NCBI RefSeq assembly: GCF_009688945.1
Contig: NZ_AP021874.1
Coordinates: forward strand, 5,332,001 to 5,396,000
Direction: 5' to 3'
DNA: 64,000 nt
Origin: Desulfosarcina alkanivorans
Lineage (GTDB): Bacteria; Desulfobacterota; Desulfobacteria; Desulfobacterales; Desulfosarcinaceae
Within the stretch, counting starts at the first letter, position 1, and each line of letters opens with the position of its first letter. Made by a program: the position numbers and the translations under genes. This document shows positions 55,886 to 64,000 of this stretch, piece after piece. The notes below the pieces were generated by a model. The model was not told where the DNA came from. It ran no database searches and saw only the letters and a list, made by a program, of their open reading frames with translations.

Positions 55886-57300
55886 TTAGGCGCTTTTCCG
55901 GTATACTTCCAAAACAGTTTTGGTCTTTTCATTCATTGGGGTAGGAGAATCAGGCGGCCTTCCTTGATCAACCTTTGGGAGTTCCCTCACGTTTCCGGGC
56001 CAGTAATAACTTTGGAGTTGCTTCAGGTTTGCGGAAGACAACCTCGGCAGGGTGCGATTTTCCCGCTTTTGAAGCAACATTAGAAAATATCCGGCCAGCA
56101 GGGGGATATCTCCTTTTCGAAACCACAACGGAGCGACCTCGATGGGAAACACATTCAGGCGGCAGAAGAGGTCCTGGCGGAAATGTCCCCTGGCGACTTC
56201 CTTTTTCAGATTCCGATTGGTTGCAGCGATAATGCGCACATCCACCTGCCGGGTCACATCTTCGCCGACGCGTTCGTACTGGCCTTCCTGAAGCACCCGC
56301 AGGAGTTTCCTTGCAGATCGATCGGTATTTCTCAGACCTCATCAAGGAAAAGGGGCCCACCGTCGGCAGCTTCGAACCGACCGGCGCGATCCGTTAGCGC
56401 CCCGCTGAAAGCCCCTTTTGCATGACCGAAGAATTCACTTTCGTACAGCTCCCTGCTGATGGAGGCGCAGTTGACTTTTATCATCGGCCGCTCATGGCGC
56501 CCGCTGCGATTGTGAATTTCACGGGCTACAAGCTCCTTGCCCGTTCCGGATTCACCGAGAACGATCACGTTGGCATCTGTGGGCGCCACCAGGTTCACTT
56601 GCCTCAGAACATTTTTCAAGGCTTCGCTCTGACCGACAATCGATCCGAAGGCGTGGGCTTCCTGTACCTCCTCCCGCAGGTAGGAGCACTCCAGTTCCAG
56701 CTGCTCCCGAAGCTGTTGGATTTCCTCATAGGCCCGTGCATTGACGATGGCGGTGGCGGCGTGATCGGCGATCATACGCAGCCAGATGATTTCTTCATGC
56801 ATCATCGGAATGCGGGTGAAAACAGCCAGGACTCCCAATACCTCCCCCTTATACAGCAAGGGTTGGCCGCCGAAACCGATAATCCCTTCCCGTCGCGCCC
56901 ATTCGGGCCTGGCGATCCATTTGTCATCCATTCCGATGTCATTCACATCAACCGCCTTGCCGGTGGCTGCGATCCATCCGACCTTTCGTGACCCCAGCGG
57001 AAACCGGCTGAATTCTCCATCGAGGCGGGACCAGTCAGCACGGGTGTCTACTGTCGAATGCCCTTGGCTGGCTGCCAGATGAAGGCAGGCCGCCTGATCG
57101 TCGCAGGCCAATCCTTCGGCCGGGCAGGGACAGTTGCCTTTCCGGAGCAACCAGATGCGTGCCAAGGCCACATGCGGACGCTGGGCGAACTGCCGTACGA
57201 TCATCTTCAGAAGTGGTGCAACGGCGTGCTCCTGTGCCATTTCCAAGAGCAGCATCTTCAGGGACGCGTCGTCCAGTCCGTATTCGCGGTCATTGTTCAT
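55886..57300 (-). pseudogene. Sigma-54-dependent activator (GAF-AAA), broken
   Basis: The 5' part (57300-56332) encodes a GAF sensor (about 1-190) and the first half of a sigma-54 AAA+ domain, with Walker A GESGTGKE and GAFSGA, ending in FLDEV followed by TGA where Gly or Ser is expected. About 25 bases on a one-base shift is needed to continue KLLRVLQEG. The reading then runs to PGNVREL, where a further shift and stop remove the HTH (read in the other frame it would be QRLIKEGRLILLPQ then stop). Three lesions and no DNA-binding domain. Divergent from the isochorismatase gene, whose upstream region still has phased sites. Confidence 0.82.
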
Positions 57301-57312
57301 GGGGAAAAATAA

Positions 57313-57397
57313 GCGAAGTTTCGTGGTTTGGCAACGAAATATCGTAAATAACGAAATATCGTTGGTAACGAAGTATGCTCAAATGAATAATAATTCA
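57313..57397 (+). promoter_or_regulatory. Phased repeat array (putative activator sites)
   Basis: Three copies of ACGAAATATCGT-like dyads start at 57334, 57351 and 57368, exactly 17 bases apart (third copy ACGAAGTATGCT), with a related CGAAGTTTCG at 57314-57323. TGAATAATAATTCA lies at 57384-57397. The array stands between the broken sigma-54 activator and a candidate sigma-54 promoter, so it could be the activator's enhancer. Confidence 0.5.
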
Positions 57398-57431
57398 ATT
57401 GATAACAAGTTGTTATGGTTTTTTTAACCAA

Positions 57432-57448
57432 TTGGAACGGACTTTGTA
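57432..57448 (+). promoter_or_regulatory. Candidate sigma-54 promoter
   Basis: TTGGAACG-GACT-TTGTA matches TTGGCACG-N4-TTGCA except for C to A in the -24 box and C to T in the -12 box; GG and GT are ten bases apart. It is about 90 bases before the isochorismatase start and directly follows the phased array. Moderate support. Confidence 0.45.
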
Positions 57449-57535
57449 GTGGTCTTGGACAACGTCAGCGCAATCAACATGACGTTTCGATAATGAGGAA
57501 AATTGGAAAACACGCAAACCATAAAGGAGGTCGCC

Positions 57536-58231
57536 ATGGCTCTTCCAAATCCCGGCATGACAATCGACATCAATCATACGGCACTGGTCATTACCGACCC
57601 TCAGAACGACTTTTTGAGCCCCGAAGGCGTCACCTGGGGCGTGGTCGGAGAGAGTGTTGAAGAAAACGACACGGTGGATAATATCGAAACCCTTTTCCGT
57701 ACCGCCAAGGCGGTCGGATTGCCCGTCTTCGTATCGCCCCATTACTACTACCCTTCCGACCACGGCTGGCAGTTCGAGGGAACCCTGGAGGCTTTGATGC
57801 ACAACATCGGCATGTTTGATCGTAAAGGGCCCCTGAATCTCGAGAATTTCAAGGGCTCCGGGGCCGACTGGCTCGATCGCTACAAACCGTTCATCGAAGA
57901 TGGCGCAACCGTGGTGGCCAGCCCCCACAAGGTATACGGCCCCGAGTCCAACGATCTTGTCCTGCAACTTCGCAAACGAAGTGTGGACAAGGTTGTTCTG
58001 GCCGGCATGTCAGCGAATCTGTGCGTGGAATCCCACATGCGCGAACTTTTAGAGCAGGGGTTCGAAGTGGCTGTCGTAAAAGATGCCACCGCCGCGGCAA
58101 AACTGCCCGAGGGGGACGGCTATCGGGCTGCGATGGTCAACTTCCGGTATATGGCCAATACGGTCTGGACCACGACCGAAGCCGTTGAGGCCATCCGGAG
58201 GAGTGGCGGAGCCTTACAACCAGCCGCTTAG
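57536..58231 (+). CDS. Isochorismatase-family cysteine hydrolase
   Basis: 231 residues from ATG 57536, with AAGGAGG 5-6 bases upstream. The catalytic triad is visible: Asp21 (VITDPQNDF), Lys132 (SPHKVYGP) and Cys163 (SANLCVES). Family members hydrolyse isochorismate, nicotinamide, N-carbamoyl or other amides; the substrate is not clear. It has its own likely regulatory region (phased array and sigma-54-type promoter). Confidence 0.92.
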   Translation: MALPNPGMTIDINHTALVITDPQNDFLSPEGVTWGVVGESVEENDTVDNIETLFRTAKAVGLPVFVSPHYYYPSDHGWQFEGTLEALMHNIGMFDRKGPLNLENFKGSGADWLDRYKPFIEDGATVVASPHKVYGPESNDLVLQLRKRSVDKVVLAGMSANLCVESHMRELLEQGFEVAVVKDATAAAKLPEGDGYRAAMVNFRYMANTVWTTTEAVEAIRRSGGALQPAA

Positions 58232-58320
58232 ACAACAAAGTTGAAAGCGTCCGGGCCGAAGCCGCGGGCGGTCGGGCCGGACGATCAGGCAGGCAATGTT
58301 ACCAAGAAGGAGACGTCCAA

Positions 58321-59014
58321 TGAAAAAATTGATTACCGTCATAACCGTTTTTACCCTCATGCTTTTCGATTACACCTTCGACCGCCTGGCCGATGTGATG
58401 AATGCCTTTATAGAGAAATTGAACCTGCAGCGGTATAGCCTATACGTCATGCACTACGGCGCCCCTATCGGCTTCCGGCTGGCGATGCGGCATCCGGAGC
58501 GGGTCGAATCGCTCATCATCCAAAATGGCAATGCCTACGTAGAAGGCCTGCGTGAATTCTGGGATCCCGTTCGTAAATACTGGAATGACCGTTCGCCTGA
58601 AAATGCGAAGCCGTTGGCCCGCTTCATTTCACCGGAAGGCGTAAAGTGGCAATACACCCATGGCGTGAGAAACACGGCTTCCATCAGCCCGGACAATTGG
58701 AACGTGGACCTGCGCCACCTCACCAAAAAGGGCAACCCTGCCATCCAGCTGGCCCTGTTTATGACTACCAAAACAATATCTCCCACTATCCGGCCTGGCA
58801 GGCCTATTTCCGCCAATATCAACCACCGACGCTGATCGTCTGGGGGAAGAACGATCATATCTTTCCTGCTGAAGGCGGCCATCCGTACAAGCAGGACCTG
58901 ACGAATATGGACTTTCATCTGCTGGAAACCGGTCATTTTGCGCTGGAGGAGGATGGCGTTCTGATCGCCGATTTGATGTGTAAATTTCTCAATCTGCAAC
59001 TCGCCTCAAAATAG
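58321..59014 (+). pseudogene. Alpha/beta hydrolase, truncated and frameshifted
   Basis: Begins with a signal-like MKKLITVITVFTLMLF, which does not belong to the family, joined directly to the middle of a haloalkane-dehalogenase-like hydrolase (DYTFDRLADVMNAF). About 100 N-terminal residues including the HG oxyanion loop are missing. Where Asp or Ser is expected as nucleophile the sequence reads VMHYGAP. After QLALF a one-base shift near 58758 is needed to read YDYQNNISHYPAWQAYF and the C-terminal IVWGKNDHIFPAEGG and ETGHFALEE. Two independent lesions plus the odd N-terminus indicate a dead gene, probably fused by deletion. Confidence 0.78.
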
Positions 59015-59157
59015 GTGCAGGCATCTGCAGGACACAGGTAAATCGAGCGTGAAGGCTGTCTTTGCCTTCTGTGACAGCCCTCATACTCGCTGCAGCAGAG
59101 CGGTGAGGAAAGCCTGCAACCGATCGAACGTATCCAATTCAGCCGAGGAGGGTAACA

Positions 59158-59366
59158 TGCAAATCGAGATTCCTAAGAGACGATTGACGGGCTGCGTAAG
59201 ATTATCGTGGAAAACGAGAGCGCCTTCATGGCGCAATTTTCCCCCCGATACTCAGAACTGTCCGATCGTCATCGAGGCTTGACTGGAGATTGAAAACGGC
59301 GGCATCACCGGCTTGATGGCCGGCGGGAACGCCCGCGTCGGCAAGATAAAGACGATCGAGGTATAA
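59158..59366 (+). pseudogene. Small decayed gene remnant
   Basis: An AGGAGG-type ribosome-binding site precedes ATG 59158 (MQIEIPK), but a meaningful reading needs a shift: TIDGLRKIIVENESAFMAQF, then after a gap LEIENGGITGLMAGGNARVGKIKTIEV ending at the TAA of 59366. The pieces look like the two ends of one protein with the middle lost. A SnoaL-like origin is possible, but I cannot support it. Confidence 0.4.
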
Positions 59367-59393
59367 AACCATACTTGGACCAAGGAGCAACCA

Positions 59394-60248
59394 ATGAACC
59401 ATACACATCCACTTTCAGGAAATATTCCATTGATTTTAGGCGGTACCGGCAAGACCGGCCGGAGGGTGGTGGAGCGGCTTCGAGCGCTCAATTTACCCGT
59501 TCGGATCGGTTCCCGTTCCGGCGATCCCGCGTTCGTATGGGAAGAGCCGTCGACCTGGCCGGCCGTATTGAAGAACGTATCCGCCGTCTATGTGGTCTAC
59601 TATCCGGACCTGGCTGTAACGGGAGCGCCCGATGCCATTCGTGCTTTCACGGATTTGGCAGTGCAAAATGGCGTTCGCCGGATAGTGCTGCTTTCCGGTC
59701 GGGGGGAGGAGGAGGCCCAGCGCTGCGAACGCATCGTACAAAATGCCGGTATCGACTGGACCATCGTACGAGCGAGCTGGTTCCACCAGAATTTCAGCGA
59801 GGGGGCCTTTCGAGAGATGGTTCTCGCCGGGGAAATCGCCCTTCCGGCGGGCAATGTCGGTGAGCCGTTCATCGACACCGATGATATTGCCGATGTGGTC
59901 GTGGCAGCCTTGACGAAGGAAGGGCACTCCGGCCAGGTGTATGAGGTGACCGGACCGAGGCTGCTGACATTTGCCGAAGCAACGGAGGAGATCGCCAAGG
60001 CTGCGGGCCGCAGCGTCGTGTATCGTCAGATTTCAAATGCGTCATTTGCTGCCGGGCTGGCTTCACGGGGGGGGGCGCCGGAAGCGATAGCCCTGATGCG
60101 CTATCTTTTTGGTACGGTCCTCGATGGCCGCAATGCCCATCTCAACGACGGTGTTGAGCGTGCGTTGGGGCGTCAACCGAAAGATTTCACCGCATATGCG
60201 CAGCAGGCCGCTGCCGCCGGTGCCTGGGGGGCGGAATTCGCGGCCTGA
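59394..60248 (+). CDS. NmrA-like NAD(P)-binding protein
   Basis: 284 residues. Rossmann fold with LILGGTGKTGRRVVERL at the N-terminus and VRRIVLLSGRG further on; atypical short-chain dehydrogenase of the NmrA/azoreductase-like group, which includes NADPH-dependent quinone or azo reductases and redox sensors. No YxxxK motif of catalytic SDRs is seen. ATG preceded by AAGGAGC. It lies after three broken genes and before the convergent CoA ligase. Confidence 0.85.
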   Translation: MNHTHPLSGNIPLILGGTGKTGRRVVERLRALNLPVRIGSRSGDPAFVWEEPSTWPAVLKNVSAVYVVYYPDLAVTGAPDAIRAFTDLAVQNGVRRIVLLSGRGEEEAQRCERIVQNAGIDWTIVRASWFHQNFSEGAFREMVLAGEIALPAGNVGEPFIDTDDIADVVVAALTKEGHSGQVYEVTGPRLLTFAEATEEIAKAAGRSVVYRQISNASFAAGLASRGGAPEAIALMRYLFGTVLDGRNAHLNDGVERALGRQPKDFTAYAQQAAAAGAWGAEFAA

Positions 60249-60263
60249 AACCGTCTTCCGGCC

Positions 60264-61802
60264 TCAGCCCTCCGAATTCCGTTCCGTGTACGCCGCACGC
60301 ATCTCCCGCTTGAGCATTTTGCCGGCCACGTTGCGCGGAAAGGTATCCATGACGACCACGTCCCGGATGCGCTGGAACTTGGCGTCCACGCGGCTGTTGG
60401 TCCACGCGACCAGATCCGAAGCGTCGATTTCCGCACCGGGCAGGGGCACCACGGCGGCAATGGGCACTTCGCCCCACTTCTCATCGGGGACGCCGAAAAC
60501 GGCCACTTCGCTGATGTCCGGATACTGGATGACGATCTCCTCGATATCCTTGGGATAGACGTTGACGCCGCCGGAGATGATCATGTCCTTGATGCGGTCC
60601 ACCAGAAACAAAAACCCGTCCTCGTCCACGTAGCCGGCGTCCCCCGTGTGCAGCCAGCCGTCGACGATGGCCTTTTCGGTCAGGTCGGGCCGCTTGTAGT
60701 AGCCGGGCATCATCATGGGGCTCTTGCCGCAGATTTCGCCGATCTCTCCCGGCGCACATTCCTTGCCCCCGGCATCCAGGATGCGCATCTCCATGAAGGG
60801 GGCCGGTACGCCCACGGAGCCGACCTTGCGGATGGCGTCGTGCTTGTCGAGCACGGTCATGAAGCCTTCGGTGAGCCCGTACAGTTCGTAAAAGCGGCCG
60901 GGCAGGGCCTCGTTGAGGCGGTGCTTGTACTCCAACAGCAGCGGGGCGCCGACGTTGTGGATCATCTCCAACGAGGCCAGCTTTTTGGGGTCGAAGGACG
61001 GGCTGTTCAGGATCGCCACGATCTGGGCCGGCACCATGACGATGTGGGTCACCTTCTCCTTTTCGATGTCGGCGATGACCGCCTCCGGATCGAATTTCTC
61101 ATGCAGGATGTATTTTGCGCCCAGATACATCCATGGCATCAGGTCGAGCATGGCGCCGTTGAAGACGATGGCGCCGGAGTGCAGGCACACGCTCTCGGGG
61201 GTCATGCGCCAGCAGGTGGCGTAAATGGTGCAGTACATGGCCCGCACGTAATGGGTGTGAACAATCCCCTTGGGCGCGCCGGTGGTGCCGGAAGAGTACA
61301 TGATGTTGTACATGTCGTGGTCGTCGATGGAGACCTCGGGCGGGTTCTCCTCGCCGGTCGGGCCGACGAAGTCATCGTAGCTGACAAAGCCCCGGCGCTC
61401 TTGCTCCAATCCCACCAGAACGTACCGATCATCGGCGATACCGGGCAGATTCGCGCGCAGCCGGTCAAGGACATCGGCGAAACCGGCCTCGGCGATCACC
61501 AGCGCGGTATCGGAATTTTCCAGCAAGGTGGCCAGACCGCCTTCGTTGAGCATGGTGCTGCTGGGCACGATGACCAGTCCGGTTTTGGCGGCGGCCCAAT
61601 AGGCCGCCATGAGCTGGGTGCAGTTGGGCAGGACCGTGGCGAACTTGTCCCCTTTGGTCAGCCCGCGGGCCAGCAGTGCGTTGGCCAGTTGGTTCACATA
61701 GGCGTTGAACTCCCGGTAGGTGAACCGCTTTTCACCGCAGACGAAGGCCGGATGGTCGGGGCGGTAGCGGGCATGGTGAGGTAGCAGGATGCCGATGTCC
61801 AT
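60264..61802 (-). CDS. AMP-forming acyl-CoA ligase
   Basis: 512 residues from the ATG ending at 61802 (MDIGILLPHH); AAGGGAAG upstream; the longer frame to 61853 is not supported. Motifs: MYSSGTTGAPKG, YGLTEG, WLHTGDAGYVDEDGFLFLVDRIKD and catalytic Lys in NVAGKMLKREM. It makes a CoA ester from a carboxylic acid. The perfect TGAATCATATTCA site lies 58 bases upstream of the start, linking it to the cluster at 42.4 kb. No SCP2 or DUF35 extension here, unlike the ligase at 48849. Confidence 0.93.
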   Translation of the reverse strand: MDIGILLPHHARYRPDHPAFVCGEKRFTYREFNAYVNQLANALLARGLTKGDKFATVLPNCTQLMAAYWAAAKTGLVIVPSSTMLNEGGLATLLENSDTALVIAEAGFADVLDRLRANLPGIADDRYVLVGLEQERRGFVSYDDFVGPTGEENPPEVSIDDHDMYNIMYSSGTTGAPKGIVHTHYVRAMYCTIYATCWRMTPESVCLHSGAIVFNGAMLDLMPWMYLGAKYILHEKFDPEAVIADIEKEKVTHIVMVPAQIVAILNSPSFDPKKLASLEMIHNVGAPLLLEYKHRLNEALPGRFYELYGLTEGFMTVLDKHDAIRKVGSVGVPAPFMEMRILDAGGKECAPGEIGEICGKSPMMMPGYYKRPDLTEKAIVDGWLHTGDAGYVDEDGFLFLVDRIKDMIISGGVNVYPKDIEEIVIQYPDISEVAVFGVPDEKWGEVPIAAVVPLPGAEIDASDLVAWTNSRVDAKFQRIRDVVVMDTFPRNVAGKMLKREMRAAYTERNSEG

Positions 61803-61859
61803 GGATCTTCCCTTTCGTGTGCTGAGGCTGAAAAAAGAAATGGGGCTTCCCATTCCTTT

Positions 61860-61872
61860 TGAATCATATTCA
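61860..61872. promoter_or_regulatory. TetR-type operator, perfect palindrome
   Basis: TGAATCATATTCA with perfect TGAAT/ATTCA arms around a 3-base centre. Same motif as the two sites near 42282 and 42364. It is upstream of the leftward CoA ligase start at 61802. No strong -35/-10 pair was found around it. Confidence 0.6.
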
Positions 61873-61985
61873 GGGAAAAATCAACTGCGGAGAATCATGG
61901 ACCGGCCATTAGATTTGGACCGTGACGCCTGCCGCCCCATCGTCAGTACTGAAAACCGGCCGGATAACATTCTGGCGCGCCTTTT

Positions 61986-62231
61986 TCAGCGCCCTTTGAT
62001 CTGCTCGAACGGCTTGCCCTCATCATTGCCGACCCACTTCACTGCACCGGTCGCCGTGTCGATCACGAACAGGTCGGGGAAGTTGCCCCTGACCACGGCC
62101 GTCAGTCGGTATCGACCGATTTGGGTGGTGTGATCGATCGTGGCGGCTCCGGTCAGCATCAGGATCGCGAGGACAATGGATATGCCCAAAAAGAGGTAAC
62201 TCATTTTCTGCCGGGTGTCCTGGGTTTTCAT
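61986..62231 (-). CDS. Small membrane-anchored protein
   Basis: 81 residues from the ATG ending at 62231 (MKTQDTRQKMSYLFLGISI), with AAGGAG upstream. One N-terminal transmembrane helix (YLFLGISIVLAILMLTGAA) followed by a small periplasmic beta-rich domain (RYRLTAVVRGNFPDLFVIDTATGAVKWVG). No family recognised. The end resembles a single repeat of a propeller-like YD/WD pattern, but is too short to name. Confidence 0.75.
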   Translation of the reverse strand: MKTQDTRQKMSYLFLGISIVLAILMLTGAATIDHTTQIGRYRLTAVVRGNFPDLFVIDTATGAVKWVGNDEGKPFEQIKGR

Positions 62232-62471
62232 GTCGTCTCCTTTATCGGTAATGATGCGGGCAAAGCGTGTTGCGCGATGAAACCGGCAGACCAACCGATT
62301 GAGCAGTTGCTCAGACTGATTCCCCGAATCGCTAAGCAAGCCGGTCCGTCTGGCTGTCCCGTGTTTGAATGGCTCGCGGCTGATCAATACAGATTGAATC
62401 GGATGGTACGCTGAAGGTAGGCAATAAAAAAGGATTTACAAGCCATGATGCCTGTAAATCCTATATTGTCG

Positions 62472-62546
62472 TGGTGGGCGATACAGGATTTGAACCTGTG
62501 ACTTCCACCGTGTGAAGGTGGCACTCTCCCGCTGAGTTAATCGCCC
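62472..62546 (-). tRNA. tRNA-Val (anticodon CAC)
   Basis: 75 bases on the minus strand. Acceptor stem GGGCGAT/ATCGCCC, D-arm with AGCGGGAG, anticodon stem CCACC/GGTGG enclosing TTCACAC (anticodon CAC), T-arm GGTTCAAATCC, discriminator A and an encoded CCA at the 3' end (62472-62474). Confidence 0.93.
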
Positions 62547-62587
62547 CGAAAAGTGACCCTACATATAGAAGGGGAGGGTGTTTGAAG

Positions 62588-63430
62588 TCAAGGGTTTTTT
62601 CTTTGGACAATGAACCATGGGTTGAGCAGGTTCTCCTTGTTGTAGGCCAGGGGCCTGCCGTCATCATGGCGGATCACCCGGGCACCGGCGGCCACGGCGA
62701 TGGCCTGGCCGGCTGCCGTATCCCATTCCATGGTGGGACCCAGGCGCGGGTAGACGTCCGCACGGCCTTCGGCCACCCGGCAGATCTTCAGGGAACTGCC
62801 CGATGAGATGAACGCCACACGGCCATGGCTGCGCCGCATGGCGTCCACGTAGGCTTCCAGTTCGGGTGTGGCGTGGGAGCGGCTGCCCATGATCGTGAAG
62901 GGGCGGTCCCTGTCCTGTTCAAGAGGCAACCGGGACGCGTTTGCCACCAGCGATGCCAGGCGATTCTTCCCGTCACCGGTTTTTCTGTCGATGCCGACCG
63001 TCAGACCGTCATCGATCCTGAACGCGCCCATTTCGAGATCGGCGAAATACAGGGTGTCGGCCACGGGGACATAAATGACGCCCATGGTGGGGATGCCCGC
63101 TTCCGCCAGGGCGATGTTCACCGTAAATTCCCCGTTGCGCTTGATAAACTCCTTGGTGCCGTCCAGCGGATCGACGATCCACATGCGCGGCCACCGGCTG
63201 CGCTCGGCGAAGGGGATCTCCCGGCCTTCCTCGCTGAGAATCGGGATGCCGAAGCTGCCAATGCCGGCCATGATGATGTCATGGGCGCGCCGGTCGGCGC
63301 GGGTCAGGGGGGAGTCGTCCGCTTTTTTCTCCACCTCAATGTCCGGTGATTCATATACGTCGAGGATGGCCCCGCCTGCCGACATGGCACTGGCGATGGC
63401 GGCAACCAGGCCGTCCGATCGGTTCTGCAT
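62588..63430 (-). CDS. cysQ: 3'(2'),5'-bisphosphate nucleotidase (CysQ-like)
   Basis: 280 residues. Inositol-monophosphatase superfamily with the metal-binding sets SEEG, VDPLDGTKEF and WDTAAG; the DGTKEFI and NGEFTVNIAL patterns are those of CysQ, which removes the 3'-phosphate from PAP/PAPS formed in sulfur assimilation. Start at the ATG ending at 63430 (MQNRSDGL), 5 bases after the cyclase stop, so the two are co-transcribed; the ribosome-binding site is weak. An open frame continues upstream in the cyclase gene but is not coding. Confidence 0.92.
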   Translation of the reverse strand: MQNRSDGLVAAIASAMSAGGAILDVYESPDIEVEKKADDSPLTRADRRAHDIIMAGIGSFGIPILSEEGREIPFAERSRWPRMWIVDPLDGTKEFIKRNGEFTVNIALAEAGIPTMGVIYVPVADTLYFADLEMGAFRIDDGLTVGIDRKTGDGKNRLASLVANASRLPLEQDRDRPFTIMGSRSHATPELEAYVDAMRRSHGRVAFISSGSSLKICRVAEGRADVYPRLGPTMEWDTAAGQAIAVAAGARVIRHDDGRPLAYNKENLLNPWFIVQRKNP

Positions 63431-63435
63431 GAGGT

Positions 63436-64000
63436 TTAATCCTTTATCCGAGTGGGTTTCGGTTGGGCCGGTGCAATGGCATAGAGCCGAACCGGCGATG
63501 GCGCCCCTTTGAGGGATGCCGTGAACCTGCGGGTGACGGTGATACGTGAGGTGACCATGTCGAAAACCGACCTGGAGACCACCACCTCCCCGGCATCGGA
63601 TTGCCCCTGGATGCGCTGGGTGGTGTTCACGGCAGAGCCGACGATGCCGTACTTTTTCCGTTTTTCCGATCCGATATTGCCCACCACCACCGGACCGCTG
63701 TTGACGCCGATGCCCATATTCAAAACCGGCAGATCGAGGGCCTCCAGCTGCCGGTTGAGAATTCCCATGGCCGCATGCATGTCGAAGGCGCAGCGGACAC
63801 ACCGGTGTGCGGTGGCCGGCAGGGCGTCGTCAATGGGTTCGAAAAAAACCAGGATGGCGTCTCCGACAAAATCGACGATAATCCCCCCGTGTTTCTGGAC
63901 CAGCGGGATGATGGCGGAAAAATAGCGGTTGAGGACGTCGATGGTTTTTTCCGGCGACAGGAATTCCGCCATGGGGGTGAAACCGCGGATGTCGGCCATG
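63436..64000 (-). CDS. Class III adenylate/guanylate cyclase, C-terminal part (window edge)
   Basis: Cut by the end of the window; the true start is outside. Only the catalytic domain is visible. It has the Asp of ADIRGFTP, the second metal Asp in FVGDAI, and Asn/Arg in SAVNTTQRI. The position of the ATP-selecting Lys (KFxGD in relatives) is Asp here (DFVGD), so nucleotide choice is unclear. It ends just before cysQ. Upstream domains cannot be seen. Confidence 0.88.
   Translation of the reverse strand, partial: MADIRGFTPMAEFLSPEKTIDVLNRYFSAIIPLVQKHGGIIVDFVGDAILVFFEPIDDALPATAHRCVRCAFDMHAAMGILNRQLEALDLPVLNMGIGVNSGPVVVGNIGSEKRKKYGIVGSAVNTTQRIQGQSDAGEVVVSRSVFDMVTSRITVTRRFTASLKGAPSPVRLYAIAPAQPKPTRIKD

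Noticed and set aside
63436..63802. Upstream extension of the cysQ frame into the cyclase gene
   Set aside because: The region is coding in another frame (class III cyclase motifs), and the CysQ family start fits 63430.

Overview
The window is about 64 kb of GC-rich bacterial DNA with dense genes on both strands. The gene set suggests an anaerobic or microaerophilic Desulfobacterota bacterium of the Desulfosarcina/Desulfobacterales kind. The reasons are a bacterioferritin and a rubrerythrin, a one-cluster ferredoxin, a MetF-type reductase, many acyl-CoA dehydrogenases and CoA ligases, DUF3786 and DUF4388 proteins, and several sigma-54 systems. This assignment is inference; there is no rRNA gene to confirm it.

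Layout. 0-4.2 kb: signalling genes (a REC-PAS-GGDEF-EAL protein cut by the window edge, a decayed sensor kinase, a PilZ protein with a degenerate receiver). 4.2-18.8 kb: housekeeping and small envelope genes (bacterioferritin, MetF-like reductase, HrpB helicase, UvrA, DUF3786, an AraC regulator, a methyltransferase, an ArsA-like ATPase cassette). 18.9-28.8 kb: transport and regulation (CstA, a receiver protein, an Lrp regulator facing AzlCD, an NtrC-type two-component pair, pyruvate kinase, a YiiX-like hydrolase). 29-35 kb: an FAD-linked oxidase behind a perfect palindrome, rubrerythrin, ferredoxin and a cyclase-FHA protein. 35.0-38.4 kb: a self-contained unit of sigma-54 promoter, cyclic-di-GMP (GEMM-I) riboswitch, 1038-residue secreted repeat protein and terminator.

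38.5-61.9 kb is the most interesting part: a large acyl-CoA degradation region. A TetR gene sits among two adjacent acyl-CoA dehydrogenase-like subunits, a PHP protein, two thiolase-fold proteins that lack the usual catalytic Cys and His, a CoA ligase fused to two SCP2 domains and a DUF35 domain, a DUF35-MaoC fusion and another acyl-CoA dehydrogenase. The parts resemble the dehydrogenase/hydratase/aldolase sets of actinobacterial steroid side-chain degradation (ChsE, ChsH, Ltp2) but in a different fusion arrangement. I propose an aldolytic (non-thiolytic) chain-shortening pathway for a bulky or branched acyl-CoA. A 13-bp motif (TGAAT-N3-ATTCR) occurs twice at the promoter of this cluster and once upstream of a separate CoA ligase at 60.3-61.8 kb, suggesting one regulon. 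From 54.3 to 59.4 kb four genes are broken (an acyl-CoA dehydrogenase, a sigma-54 activator, an alpha/beta hydrolase and a small remnant), interleaved with intact genes.

61.9-64 kb: a small membrane protein, tRNA-Val(CAC), a CysQ-type phosphatase and the end of a class III cyclase cut by the window edge. Two families of palindromic intergenic repeats are present. No CRISPR array, rRNA or transposase was seen.
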